Source of the DNA: Flavobacterium lindanitolerans
GTDB taxonomy: Bacteria > Bacteroidota > Bacteroidia > Flavobacteriales > Flavobacteriaceae
Length of the DNA: 64,000 bases
Reading direction: 5' to 3'
NCBI RefSeq assembly: GCF_002846575.1
Contig: NZ_PJND01000007.1
Span: forward strand, 992,001-1,056,000
The notes under the pieces are model-generated. The model did no database searches. It was not told where the DNA came from and was given only the letters and a program-made list of their open reading frames with translations. A program made the translations under genes and the position numbers. Below are positions 17,381-26,004 of this stretch, one piece after another. Within the stretch, counting starts at the first letter, position 1; every line of letters begins with the position of its first letter.

Positions 17381-18796
17381 ATGGAAGATGTCAAAGAAAA
17401 TAATAAAAAAGAAATAGCCGAAAAGCGGGAAGAGCGCGAAAAAGAGGATAAAGTCTCTGAAGATCTGAAGCTTGTCATTGATATGGCAAAAATACAATGT
17501 ACGCTTTGTACAAATCCGCAGGGAATCCTGAAGGTCAATTTTGACACGCCTACAACCCAGGATAAATTGACTGCTACGGTTGTTGAAAAAGACATGCGAA
17601 GCCTTATTTTTATGGGAACCTGTATCAAAAGCCCCAACAGTGCCGCTCCATGTGCCTCAGTAATGCAACTCGGAGACTGGAAAGATGTGGGAACACTTAA
17701 AGTTCAGGATCAATTTCCGCTGTTGAAAAAAAGTACGATTCCGTGCAATTATGGTGGAAGCACCATAGAAATTACTGATAGCGGACAAAGGAGCGCCCCG
17801 GCTGAAGTTGCCGCTGTCGCAGCACCTGTTCCTCAGGAGGAAGAAGTTTTGGTAAACGGACATTTCTACAATACAGATGGCACTTTTGAAGGAAAGGCCG
17901 ATAAGAAAGAATATAAAGGAAGTGTAAACGACGTATATGTATGCTCCGGAAAAGAAACTAAAAATGATTCCAAGGGAAAACCGGTTGAGGTATTCAAAAA
18001 TGCTGAGCTTCTGAAAGAAAACGGGACAAATATTACACATTCTGATTTTTGTTATGTAGCATACATTGTCAGCCATGAAGCAGGTGAAGAAGATCTGAAA
18101 GAATTGAAATGTATTGCTTATGCCAGCTTTAATCGGGCAAAAAATACAAAAACAACATGGAAAAAATTGCTTTCCACAGGATATTCATCTGTTCCAAATA
18201 AAACAGAATTGTCACAGACCAAAAAAGACAACAAATCAAAATTAACCAGACAGGCACTTTTTTATGTTTTACAAGGTAAAGATGACCTGACAAAAGGAGC
18301 TGAGTTTTGGGATGGAACCGACTTTTTAGCCTGGGGAAATTCTGAAACCAATCCGTATAACAAATTAGGACAGAATAAATTCGATGAATATAAGTTTGTT
18401 GAGATTCCAAAAGATGTTTACGATGAGTTTTTGAAAGCTAACGGAACTTCTGCCCGATACAAGGATAAAGAAAATCACGATGCCAAAACAGATAAAGGAA
18501 CCCACGAACACACTAAAAAGAAAGTCAAAAAACCTGTTATAGGAAAAGATGGCAAACAGGAAAAAGGAAAAGACGGCAAACCACTATTCCAGGAAGTAGA
18601 AGTTGCCGATAGAATAAAATACGCCATCCCGGCTTCTGACTTTACAGATACGAACAATTGGACAAGTGGTAATTTTTATTATGATACAGGTGTCAAAACC
18701 ACAAATGGAATATCCGGAACTATTGCTGCCGGAAAAAGTGTTTTTTGGAAACTAACCCCAACAAGATTAACCAATGCAACTGAAGTTAAAAAATAA
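17381..18796 (+). CDS. DUF4280 (PAAR-like) protein with SleB-like cell-wall hydrolase domain, T6SS effector
   Basis: 471 residues. After a charged N-terminal helix, residues 30-130 form a DUF4280 PAAR-like tip domain (MAKIQCTLCTNPQGILKV, MGTCIKSPNSAAPCASVM, STIPCNYGG) with paired cysteines. Residues 220-315 resemble the SleB/CwlJ hydrolase fold: SHEAGEEDLKELKCIAYASFNR gives the expected E-A-G and A-x-x-x-x-N-R pattern with candidate catalytic Glu233, then ALFYVLQGKDDLTKGAEFW matches the family's A-x-x-V-L-x-G pattern. SleB relatives cleave peptidoglycan glycan strands. The last 150 residues are lysine-rich and unassigned. Confidence 0.72.
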   Translation: MEDVKENNKKEIAEKREEREKEDKVSEDLKLVIDMAKIQCTLCTNPQGILKVNFDTPTTQDKLTATVVEKDMRSLIFMGTCIKSPNSAAPCASVMQLGDWKDVGTLKVQDQFPLLKKSTIPCNYGGSTIEITDSGQRSAPAEVAAVAAPVPQEEEVLVNGHFYNTDGTFEGKADKKEYKGSVNDVYVCSGKETKNDSKGKPVEVFKNAELLKENGTNITHSDFCYVAYIVSHEAGEEDLKELKCIAYASFNRAKNTKTTWKKLLSTGYSSVPNKTELSQTKKDNKSKLTRQALFYVLQGKDDLTKGAEFWDGTDFLAWGNSETNPYNKLGQNKFDEYKFVEIPKDVYDEFLKANGTSARYKDKENHDAKTDKGTHEHTKKKVKKPVIGKDGKQEKGKDGKPLFQEVEVADRIKYAIPASDFTDTNNWTSGNFYYDTGVKTTNGISGTIAAGKSVFWKLTPTRLTNATEVKK

Positions 18797-19682
18797 AATT
18801 ATTACAACGGTAATCCTTTCTTTCAGTACACTGCTGTTGTCTTTCTGTGTCTCAAAAATGACCTCAGAAAACTATACTATAGCATGGGTACAGCAGATTA
18901 CGGTTGAAAATGGAGAGAAAACAACCGATAATTTTTATGGTATTTTCCCTAAAAATAATGACACAATCTTTATTTACAAAGCTGCTGAAGATGACCCAAA
19001 ACGAATCGAAAAGCAATACCGGTATACTTTTAAAAAAACACCAAAAAATACAAACGCAATTGATTTTTATTACAAAGAAGATACCCAGCCTGAAGAAACC
19101 TTAAGGGTTCGGTTTGAAAAAAATAAGGTGTTTGTTAATGATGATAGCTATACCGTAAATGAATCCTACTATAAATTCCTGATGCAAAAAGTATTACAGG
19201 AAAATTCGGTTCTTGAATTAGCAGCCTTGACAAAAGATGGTCTAGGCGATTATCAGCCACTATTTGAGCCGTTAAGTAAAAACTGGGGACAAACTAAATC
19301 AGAAAAAGGATTTAAACTTTTGGAAATTGCCACCAAAAACAAAAACAACCAGACCGATTCTCAGTTTTTTCAGCAAAAAGTCACTTTTTCTTATGGCAAG
19401 CAAGGTGATTTCTTAAAAGCAGAAGGGGAAAATTATAAGAAGACAAAGGCCAAAGCCAATCAGAAATATCTTAAATATGACATTTCAGAAACCAATGAAA
19501 GATCGTCTTCTGAGATTGAATTGTACCAAAATAAAAAGACACTTTCAGATTCTGTGTCTGTCAGATGGGAACAATTTTCAACAGCCAAAGAATACAGTTT
19601 TATAAAATACCAATCCAAATTGCAAAAAAAAATAATAAGCCAAAAGCCAAAACCAGATAGCGATTTTACGAAGTTTTTTTAA
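18774..19682 (+). CDS. Lipoprotein, candidate immunity protein for the SleB-like effector
   Basis: 302 residues. A hydrophobic signal segment (residues 12-24) ends in a lipobox-like LSFC at Cys25, and the rest is a polar, lysine-rich mature protein without a known domain. The gene starts 23 bases inside the effector gene, in another frame, so the pair is translationally linked. Location in the envelope fits neutralisation of a peptidoglycan hydrolase. No family identified. Confidence 0.62.
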   Translation: MQLKLKNKIITTVILSFSTLLLSFCVSKMTSENYTIAWVQQITVENGEKTTDNFYGIFPKNNDTIFIYKAAEDDPKRIEKQYRYTFKKTPKNTNAIDFYYKEDTQPEETLRVRFEKNKVFVNDDSYTVNESYYKFLMQKVLQENSVLELAALTKDGLGDYQPLFEPLSKNWGQTKSEKGFKLLEIATKNKNNQTDSQFFQQKVTFSYGKQGDFLKAEGENYKKTKAKANQKYLKYDISETNERSSSEIELYQNKKTLSDSVSVRWEQFSTAKEYSFIKYQSKLQKKIISQKPKPDSDFTKFF

Positions 19683-19858
19683 AAAAAGTTTTTTTGTTTT
19701 AAATAGCGTTAAGAATTTATATCCAGAATGTTACGATAGTATTTTTTCTTAATAAAAAGTTAAAGAAATCAATTTTAAGCCATAAAAACAGTAAATTCAC
19801 TACACATAATTCGACAAACTTCCCCCTCGAAATCTATTAACCATTAAAATCTAATGCT
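19683..19858 (+). promoter_or_regulatory. Leader region of the second vgrG island
   Basis: 176 AT-rich bases without a gene. It opens with an A7/T7 tract after the previous stop. A weak -7-like TAAATTCA at 19792-19799 has no clear TTG in front. A C5 tract at 19822-19826 (TTCCCCCT) lies 37 bases before the vgrG start, like the C tracts in the other T6SS leaders. A separate promoter here is plausible but not firmly shown. Confidence 0.4.
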
Positions 19859-21694
19859 ATGTCGATCAGCACTCAGATTCAGATTCAGATTGGGGGAGAA
19901 AACCTGACCCGCTTTTCTAAACTTGTCATCAATCAGAAGGTGCATTCGCACCATCATTTTTCTATTTTGCAGCCACTTCCAAAAGAATTTGTAAGTCAGG
20001 CTATAGACAAGGCTCAAAAATATGTAGGGCAGTCAGTCACTATCAATATCAAGCCCTCTAACATGATGACAAATTCTCCGTTGATTTTTAACGGAATCAT
20101 CACAGAAGCCCAAATGATCAGGACGTCCGGAGCTTCAGGCGGTATCATTATTAATGGTTATAGCCCTACAATTTTACTGGAAGGTCCGCCAAACACCCGT
20201 TCCTTCAATGACGAAACCTTATCAGGAATAGTTAAGGAAATATTGAAAGATTATTCAGGAGACAGTCTGAAACCGACTGTAGAAATTTCAAAAGACACAG
20301 CACTGCCTTATACCGTTCAATATGCGGAAAGTGATTTCTCATTCCTTTGCAGGATAGCGCAAAAAAAAGGACAATGGTTCTTTTTTAATGGTGAAGAGCT
20401 ACAGTTTGGCAAACCGAAATCTAAAAACTTCACATTGGACTACGGAAGAAGCCTGCATTCTTTCAATATTGAGATGAGGGCAAAATCACTCGGATTTGAA
20501 TACCTTGGTTATGACCCATCCAATGGAGATACTCAGAAAGCCAGCTCGGCCGAAGTAGATTACCAACCTCAGGATGGCTATTCAAAAGCGATTTTTGAGT
20601 CCTCCAAAAAACTTTTTACAAACACTTCTACCATGCTGTATTCCCATTCTTTAGAAGAAGGGAATTCCAGAACGCATCTGATCGACCGTGTTACCACGCA
20701 GTTGCAATCGCGAACCGCAGATATGGTTACGGCCAAAGGTGAATCCGATGAGACCGGTTTGCGTATTGGTGATGTAGTATCGATTAAGGAACCTGCTTTT
20801 TCCCTGACTGGAAATATTCTGGATGGTCTGCAGGAGCAGAATTTTGGAAATTATATCATTACCGATATCATGCATGTTTGTGATGAGTCGGGCACCTATC
20901 ATAATACTTTTGATGCTGTTCCGGAAAGTGTTGTTGCTCCGCCTTATGGAAATGTACATAGTTTTCCAACAGCTGAATCACAACCGGCAACCGTGATTTC
21001 TAATGCTGATCCTGCCGGACTCGGACGCGTTAAAGTAGCCTTCGCCTGGCAGAAAGATGCTGGTAAAAGTACGCCTTGGATACGAATGGTAAACTCACAT
21101 TCCGGTGGTGGCAAAGGATTTTATTTTGTGCCTGAAGTTGGCGAAGAAGTATTGGTGGCTTTTGAAGGCGGCAATGCAGAAAAACCTTTTGTATTGGGAG
21201 CAATGTATAACGGAAGCGCTTCCAGCGGATACAGCACGTCAGGAAACGACAAAAAAGTAATCCAGACCCGTTCAGGAACAAAAATTATCATGGACGATGC
21301 GGCCGGAAGTGTATTTATTGAAGACCCGAGCGGAAATACCTGGCTTATGGACGGGCAAGGCAATATTGATGTCAATGCGCCCAATAACATGAAAATAACG
21401 GTGGGCAAAAATCTGGATATCAATGTTGGAGAAAACATGGCCACCACAATAGGTGCCAACGAAAATATCTCTGTTGGTAGCAATAAAACAGAAACTATTG
21501 GGAAAAACTATGTTCAATCTTCTGAAAATAAAAATGTTACGGTTAAAAATAATAAAACCGACAATGTTGGAGAAAGTTACAGGCAGATTACAGGAAATTC
21601 GGATATCCAGACTTCTAAAGGTGATTTAAAATTGAGAGGAACTACGCTAACGGTAATCCAGGGCGGTAAAGATGTGAAAGTTAGTAAAGGATAA
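19859..21694 (+). CDS. vgrG: VgrG (TssI) spike protein, copy 2
   Basis: 611 residues, nearly identical to copy 1 through the gp27-like base and the OB-fold up to about residue 510. The tail then diverges: copy 2 continues with N-x-x-x-x-I-G-x-N repeats (about residues 515-575) and a short distinct end (TLTVIQGGKDVKVSKG). The conserved part should build the same spike. The divergent tip is where a different PAAR-like effector (next gene, 20 bases on) would dock. No catalytic extension. Confidence 0.95.
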   Translation: MSISTQIQIQIGGENLTRFSKLVINQKVHSHHHFSILQPLPKEFVSQAIDKAQKYVGQSVTINIKPSNMMTNSPLIFNGIITEAQMIRTSGASGGIIINGYSPTILLEGPPNTRSFNDETLSGIVKEILKDYSGDSLKPTVEISKDTALPYTVQYAESDFSFLCRIAQKKGQWFFFNGEELQFGKPKSKNFTLDYGRSLHSFNIEMRAKSLGFEYLGYDPSNGDTQKASSAEVDYQPQDGYSKAIFESSKKLFTNTSTMLYSHSLEEGNSRTHLIDRVTTQLQSRTADMVTAKGESDETGLRIGDVVSIKEPAFSLTGNILDGLQEQNFGNYIITDIMHVCDESGTYHNTFDAVPESVVAPPYGNVHSFPTAESQPATVISNADPAGLGRVKVAFAWQKDAGKSTPWIRMVNSHSGGGKGFYFVPEVGEEVLVAFEGGNAEKPFVLGAMYNGSASSGYSTSGNDKKVIQTRSGTKIIMDDAAGSVFIEDPSGNTWLMDGQGNIDVNAPNNMKITVGKNLDINVGENMATTIGANENISVGSNKTETIGKNYVQSSENKNVTVKNNKTDNVGESYRQITGNSDIQTSKGDLKLRGTTLTVIQGGKDVKVSKG

Positions 21695-21714
21695 TCTTAT
21701 TTATAGTATAAGTT

Positions 21715-23301
21715 ATGGCTACAGAACAACACAAGGCTCAACTCGAAAAGAAAAGAGCGGAACGAAAAGAAAAGGATTCCGGAGATTCTCCTTCAGAAAA
21801 GCGAGAAGTAGTCATGCATGGCGCCAAGCTAAAATGTGAATATGCACAACAGTTGGGCGAATTAAAAGTAACTTCGAACGAATTGAGGCTTCAGGATCAA
21901 TTATGGGCTACACAAGGCGATGGCAACAATATGATCAACCTTCAATTTAAAGGAACCTGTGGACATCCCAAATGGCCTGCAAGAAACATGCAGCCGCCAC
22001 CCTGTATGAGCGTGATAAAATTAAGTCCATGGGAAAATCTGGGAACTACTGAGGTACAGAACCAGAAAGTGCTGGTCAAAGAATCAACGATAACCTGCAA
22101 TCCTGAATTTAATACGGCAGTAGCAAGCCCAATACCCAATGTTGAAAGTATTGCGATTAAGCCATCTCCACTAATCATAAATGCCTATTTCGCAAAATTT
22201 GAGCTAAAAACGGAAAAGAATGTCACCACTTTCAATTTAACAAAAGTAGATGAACGCGGATTAAGTTATGGTGTTGCCTTAGTTATAGAAACCGTTGGGT
22301 TAGCTGGAAAAAAATTGAAAGTAAAAATAAAAAGCGGTGTCAGAAAAGTACTTTCAGATGTGGATACCGCAATAAGCTTTATTGATTTAAAAGATATTGA
22401 TGCCATTACAAAACCTGAAAACTATAAAAATGTAAAAGCAAAAGATGAATTTGAAGTGGAAATAGGAAAATTAGCGTCTGATGCTACATTATCAAATAAA
22501 GATACTTTTAAAGATAAAGGCATTTTAAAATTAATGCTCAACCAAAAACCGGATGATTTGTCATTTGATTTGGCAAAACTCATTGCAGCCGATGCCAGTA
22601 AAGAAGCGTTGGTTTATGTAGAAATAAATTGCTCAGAACCTAATGTGGAATACATGGGAGTTGACAGTGGTTCAGGTACCAAAAATGCCTTCTTAAAAGA
22701 AGAGGGCAAGTATTTCAAAATAAAAAACAAAGAACAGGCATGGCTTACAACAGCCAGAAAAGAGATGGAAAAAGGAGTAACAGAAGCCACTCATTGCAAT
22801 ACTATCATTAATGATTACCATCAGGTAAACAGGGAACACAAACCTTCCGGCTGTGCAACGATTACCAATGCATGGTGCGCTTCATTTGTGGGCTGGTGCT
22901 TGACCCAAAACAGTTTTTCTGCCCAATGTGATCCCGGAGCTTACAGTTATGGACACACAAATACGAGATACCGAAATAAGAAAGTGGTAAAAGACGGAAA
23001 AACGGTCACATTGCCAGACCATTTTGATGATCCGGTTTGGGCTAAAACTACTAATGGCGGCAAATTAGCTTTGGGCTCCATATGTGTCGTAAACAATAAA
23101 AAACATGTCACTTTTGCCGTAGCTAAAAATAAGGAAGGAACCCATTTTTTTGGATTAGGCGGGAATCAGGGAGATGCCGTTAAAGTTAGTGCTTACAGTG
23201 TAAGAAATTCAAGTGTTTATCCAATAGAGTATACAATTAACGAAGAAGATTATGAATTACCAATCTATTATAGAGAACTTAAAGGCGAAAGTGTTACTTA
23301 G
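21715..23301 (+). CDS. DUF4280 protein with C-terminal cysteine amidase-like domain, T6SS effector
   Basis: 528 residues in three parts. Residues 30-140 are a DUF4280 PAAR-like tip (MHGAKLKCEYAQQLG, KGTCGHPKWPARNM, STITCNPEF). Residues about 150-330 hold the YFAK-type domain shared with the effectors at 23857 and 26882 (INAYFAK, VALVIET, GILKLML). Residues 345-515 resemble the TIGR02594/CHAP-like family (AWLTTARKEMEKG, NAWCASFVGWCL with Cys388, KHVTFAV with His464, LGGNQGDAVKVSAY). Such enzymes cut peptide cross-links or amide bonds in peptidoglycan. No signal peptide; delivered on VgrG copy 2. Confidence 0.8.
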   Translation: MATEQHKAQLEKKRAERKEKDSGDSPSEKREVVMHGAKLKCEYAQQLGELKVTSNELRLQDQLWATQGDGNNMINLQFKGTCGHPKWPARNMQPPPCMSVIKLSPWENLGTTEVQNQKVLVKESTITCNPEFNTAVASPIPNVESIAIKPSPLIINAYFAKFELKTEKNVTTFNLTKVDERGLSYGVALVIETVGLAGKKLKVKIKSGVRKVLSDVDTAISFIDLKDIDAITKPENYKNVKAKDEFEVEIGKLASDATLSNKDTFKDKGILKLMLNQKPDDLSFDLAKLIAADASKEALVYVEINCSEPNVEYMGVDSGSGTKNAFLKEEGKYFKIKNKEQAWLTTARKEMEKGVTEATHCNTIINDYHQVNREHKPSGCATITNAWCASFVGWCLTQNSFSAQCDPGAYSYGHTNTRYRNKKVVKDGKTVTLPDHFDDPVWAKTTNGGKLALGSICVVNNKKHVTFAVAKNKEGTHFFGLGGNQGDAVKVSAYSVRNSSVYPIEYTINEEDYELPIYYRELKGESVT

Positions 23302-23842
23302 GCTTTTATTACTGGTTGCTTTTCTTCCAAATGAAGTTGTATCACAAGTCGTAAAAGTTGATTCGATTTCAATTTCTAAAGAATGGAAAGATTGCAACGG
23401 AATGAACAGGTTGACAGTAAACGTAAATGCTTTATGTAATCCTGATGAGCCTCCTTTTGATGGTCATAAAACAATGATTGATGTAAGCCTCAAAAACAAA
23501 AAGCATTCCTTAAATGTGCAATTCGATGATCCGGATTATCAAATGGAAATGATTGCTTTTAGTGAGAAAAACATTTGGTTTTATAACTTAAAAAAAGCCA
23601 GGGTAGTTTTTATTCCGTTCTCCTATTGCAGTAATTCTGATTCGGAGAAAAAGCTCTCTTATATTATTTTATATAACGACAAAAAATATTTGTATCACAT
23701 TCCTTTTAAATGCACAGAAGAAGACGATTGTGTTCTGAATGCAGATTTAAATAAATCCATGAGTGATTTGAATCCTAAAATAAGGACGGAACTCATAAAG
23801 AAAATTAAATCCCACTATAAAAAAGGAAGTGACTTCAACTAA
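23252..23842 (+). CDS. Periplasmic protein, candidate immunity to the amidase effector
   Basis: Up to 196 residues from the ATG at 23252, which overlaps the effector gene by 50 bases. A GTG at 23291 gives a compact signal peptide (LLRLLLLVAFLPNEVVSQ) and an 11-base overlap, and may be the true start. The mature part is about 165 residues with four cysteines spread along it (DCNGMN, LCNPDEPP, YCSNS, KCTEEDDC) that could form disulfides. No known domain. Immunity is inferred from export and overlap. Confidence 0.6.
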   Translation: MNYQSIIENLKAKVLLRLLLLVAFLPNEVVSQVVKVDSISISKEWKDCNGMNRLTVNVNALCNPDEPPFDGHKTMIDVSLKNKKHSLNVQFDDPDYQMEMIAFSEKNIWFYNLKKARVVFIPFSYCSNSDSEKKLSYIILYNDKKYLYHIPFKCTEEDDCVLNADLNKSMSDLNPKIRTELIKKIKSHYKKGSDFN

Positions 23843-23856
23843 AAAACCAAATTGCA

Positions 23857-25368
23857 ATGGCACAAAGTGAAGAACAAAATAACGAATCGTATTCAGCAAA
23901 TCCGAATCAAAAAGTATATGATACGCCACATGTTGTTGATCATTTAGTGGATGTTATTGCCATTTATTTTGCCGAAAAAAAGAAGAAATTTAAATGGACA
24001 CCCAAAGAAGAAACCTATACGGTAAATAAAGGTGGAAAAATTGCCGATGTCAAAAAAAAATATACAGATACCTTTAAAGCCGAAAAAAAGACCATTCGGA
24101 ATCTGGCGACAGATCCTGATCATACAGCGGCTTTAAAACCAAATGATCAGATAAAAGTAACCTGGGAAGAACAAGAGGAAGATGGATTTGAAATGGTAAA
24201 AATTCCAAAAGCAACGATTGGGAAAAAGGTTTACATCGTAGCAAATTGTCATGGTGATAAGGCAAAACTGACGGTTCAAATCAATGAAAACAAATTGGCC
24301 AATCCGGAAGCTGTTTATGATGCCCCGGTTAAATTTTTGATTGGAGATCAGGAAAAAGACAAGGTTGAATTTTCAATTACAAAAGATAAAAGTGAATACG
24401 AGCAGGAAATTACGTTACGGCCCAAAACGGATGCAGATTTAAAAAAGCTGGTAGAAAAATTTGATAAGAGAACCGGTAAAAATGCTTTTGTATATTTAAA
24501 AGGGGAAGTGACAGAAACCTCAGACGAAATAAAATTTCCTGATGAAACACATGAGTTCTTAAATAAAGAACAGGAACGATTTGAAGTTTTAGGAACGCCA
24601 TGTTATTGTAATAGGGATATCACCGTGGATGAAATGATAAATCTGATTTATCATCTCAGAGACAAACAAAATTATGTAAGCAAACGAGACCATTTCTTTA
24701 ATAACGGAAGTGAAAAAATAACCGAGATTTCTATTTCTACCGGTAAAATTTCAGACAATAGAGATAAAATTCAATTATTCGTCAATGAAATGAATGCTAT
24801 GTTTAAAAAATTCAACATTAATACATGCAAAAGAAAAATTCATTTTATAGGGCAGATGTATTTAGAAACGATAAGTTTTACATACACTTATGAAAGCAGA
24901 ACTTCTGTACCTGACAATTATAAAGGAGGAGTGGATTTCCAGGGTAGAGGTATGAAGCAAATAACGCATGATTACAATTACCTGGCTTACTATGATTATA
25001 TCAATACAACCACCTTTTATGATACCTATATAGCCACAAGGAGCGGTTATGAAAGTGTTGGCGATTGTGTTGCAAAGAGGCCGGCCGCTACTACTGCAGG
25101 ATTAGATACCGCTTTTTATGATGGTTTAAAAACGTTTGCAAAAAAAATATCTCAGGAATTATTCCATGCATTTAATTCTGCGGGATGGTTTTCTACGGTT
25201 TATAAGCCAACTACCCTGACCGAAATGGATAAAGGACTAGAAGATGAAAATATAAGGTTAGTTACTGTGGCTATTAATGGTGGTGAAAATAATTTGGCTG
25301 AAAGAAAGAATTATACGAAATGGACTAGAGAATTTTTTAAATACGATACCGAATGCGTAAGAAGATAA
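23857..25368 (+). CDS. T6SS effector with YFAK-type domain and C-terminal GH19-like hydrolase
   Basis: 503 residues, no signal peptide. Residues 30-225 hold the shared YFAK domain (IAIYFAEK, IGKKVYIVANC, YEQEITLRPK), interrupted at about 48-105 by a LysM-like stretch (TYTVNKGGKIADVKKKY...LKPNDQI). After a CYCNRDIT boundary (about residue 250), residues 270-500 resemble GH19 chitinase/endolysin enzymes: FIGQMYLET with candidate catalytic Glu337, then VDFQGRGMKQITHDYNY, then INGGENNLAERKNY. GH19 relatives cleave chitin or peptidoglycan glycan. It carries no PAAR-like domain. Confidence 0.75.
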   Translation: MAQSEEQNNESYSANPNQKVYDTPHVVDHLVDVIAIYFAEKKKKFKWTPKEETYTVNKGGKIADVKKKYTDTFKAEKKTIRNLATDPDHTAALKPNDQIKVTWEEQEEDGFEMVKIPKATIGKKVYIVANCHGDKAKLTVQINENKLANPEAVYDAPVKFLIGDQEKDKVEFSITKDKSEYEQEITLRPKTDADLKKLVEKFDKRTGKNAFVYLKGEVTETSDEIKFPDETHEFLNKEQERFEVLGTPCYCNRDITVDEMINLIYHLRDKQNYVSKRDHFFNNGSEKITEISISTGKISDNRDKIQLFVNEMNAMFKKFNINTCKRKIHFIGQMYLETISFTYTYESRTSVPDNYKGGVDFQGRGMKQITHDYNYLAYYDYINTTTFYDTYIATRSGYESVGDCVAKRPAATTAGLDTAFYDGLKTFAKKISQELFHAFNSAGWFSTVYKPTTLTEMDKGLEDENIRLVTVAINGGENNLAERKNYTKWTREFFKYDTECVRR

Positions 25369-25964
25369 CAATCAGTTTATTGATTACTTGTATGATTTTG
25401 CTTTCATGCAAGGCCCAAAATCACAATATAACAGAGAAAAACACTCTTGTTGCAGATTCAACTTTGATATATGAAAACAACAAGGTCATTGGTAAAATTT
25501 CCCAACCAACAACCTATAATTGCAAAGCATGTTATACAATAAACAAAATTGGAGACATAAAAATTAAAGTTCCGGTTTCAAATAAGGTTATCAATAATCA
25601 ATCCGTGTTAGAACAGGATTTTGCCATTGACAAAGTCGTCAAAAATGGTAATAATACGGTCATTAAATATTCAAGCACATCCTCTTCCAAAGCTTATGAA
25701 CTAGAGGTGAACAAAGATTATATTGTTAGAATGCTGACTTACAGTTATGGTTCAAAGGATATAAAAATTGGAGAAAATGACTATGAATCATTTCAGGCCA
25801 ACTCAATATGCCAAAGCGAAAAGAAGATTAAAATTAAAGATACAATTACACTAAATGACGGCTATGTTTTTGCAACTAAAGATTGTTTTGATTGCCCGGT
25901 AAAATATACAATTGAAGAATGCATAGCCAACAGAAAAAAAGGTGTTAAAATGAATTGGGAGTAA
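25353..25964 (+). CDS. Lipoprotein, candidate immunity to the GH19-like effector
   Basis: 203 residues with a clear lipoprotein signal (ISLLITCMILLSC, lipid-modified Cys19). Mature part beta-rich with two C-x-x-C-type pairs (NCKACY, DCFDCP). The gene starts 16 bases inside the effector frame. No recognised family. An outer-membrane or periplasm-facing immunity role against a wall-degrading toxin is inferred. Confidence 0.62.
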   Translation: MRKKITISLLITCMILLSCKAQNHNITEKNTLVADSTLIYENNKVIGKISQPTTYNCKACYTINKIGDIKIKVPVSNKVINNQSVLEQDFAIDKVVKNGNNTVIKYSSTSSSKAYELEVNKDYIVRMLTYSYGSKDIKIGENDYESFQANSICQSEKKIKIKDTITLNDGYVFATKDCFDCPVKYTIEECIANRKKGVKMNWE

Positions 25965-26004
25965 TCGTTTTTAAATTTCATAATTCAAAAGCAAAAGTCT
26001 TACT

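Noticed and set aside
19683..19858. Intrinsic terminator after the 18774 lipoprotein gene
   Set aside because: The A7/T7 tract could fold only into an A-U stem without G/C pairs, too weak to call.
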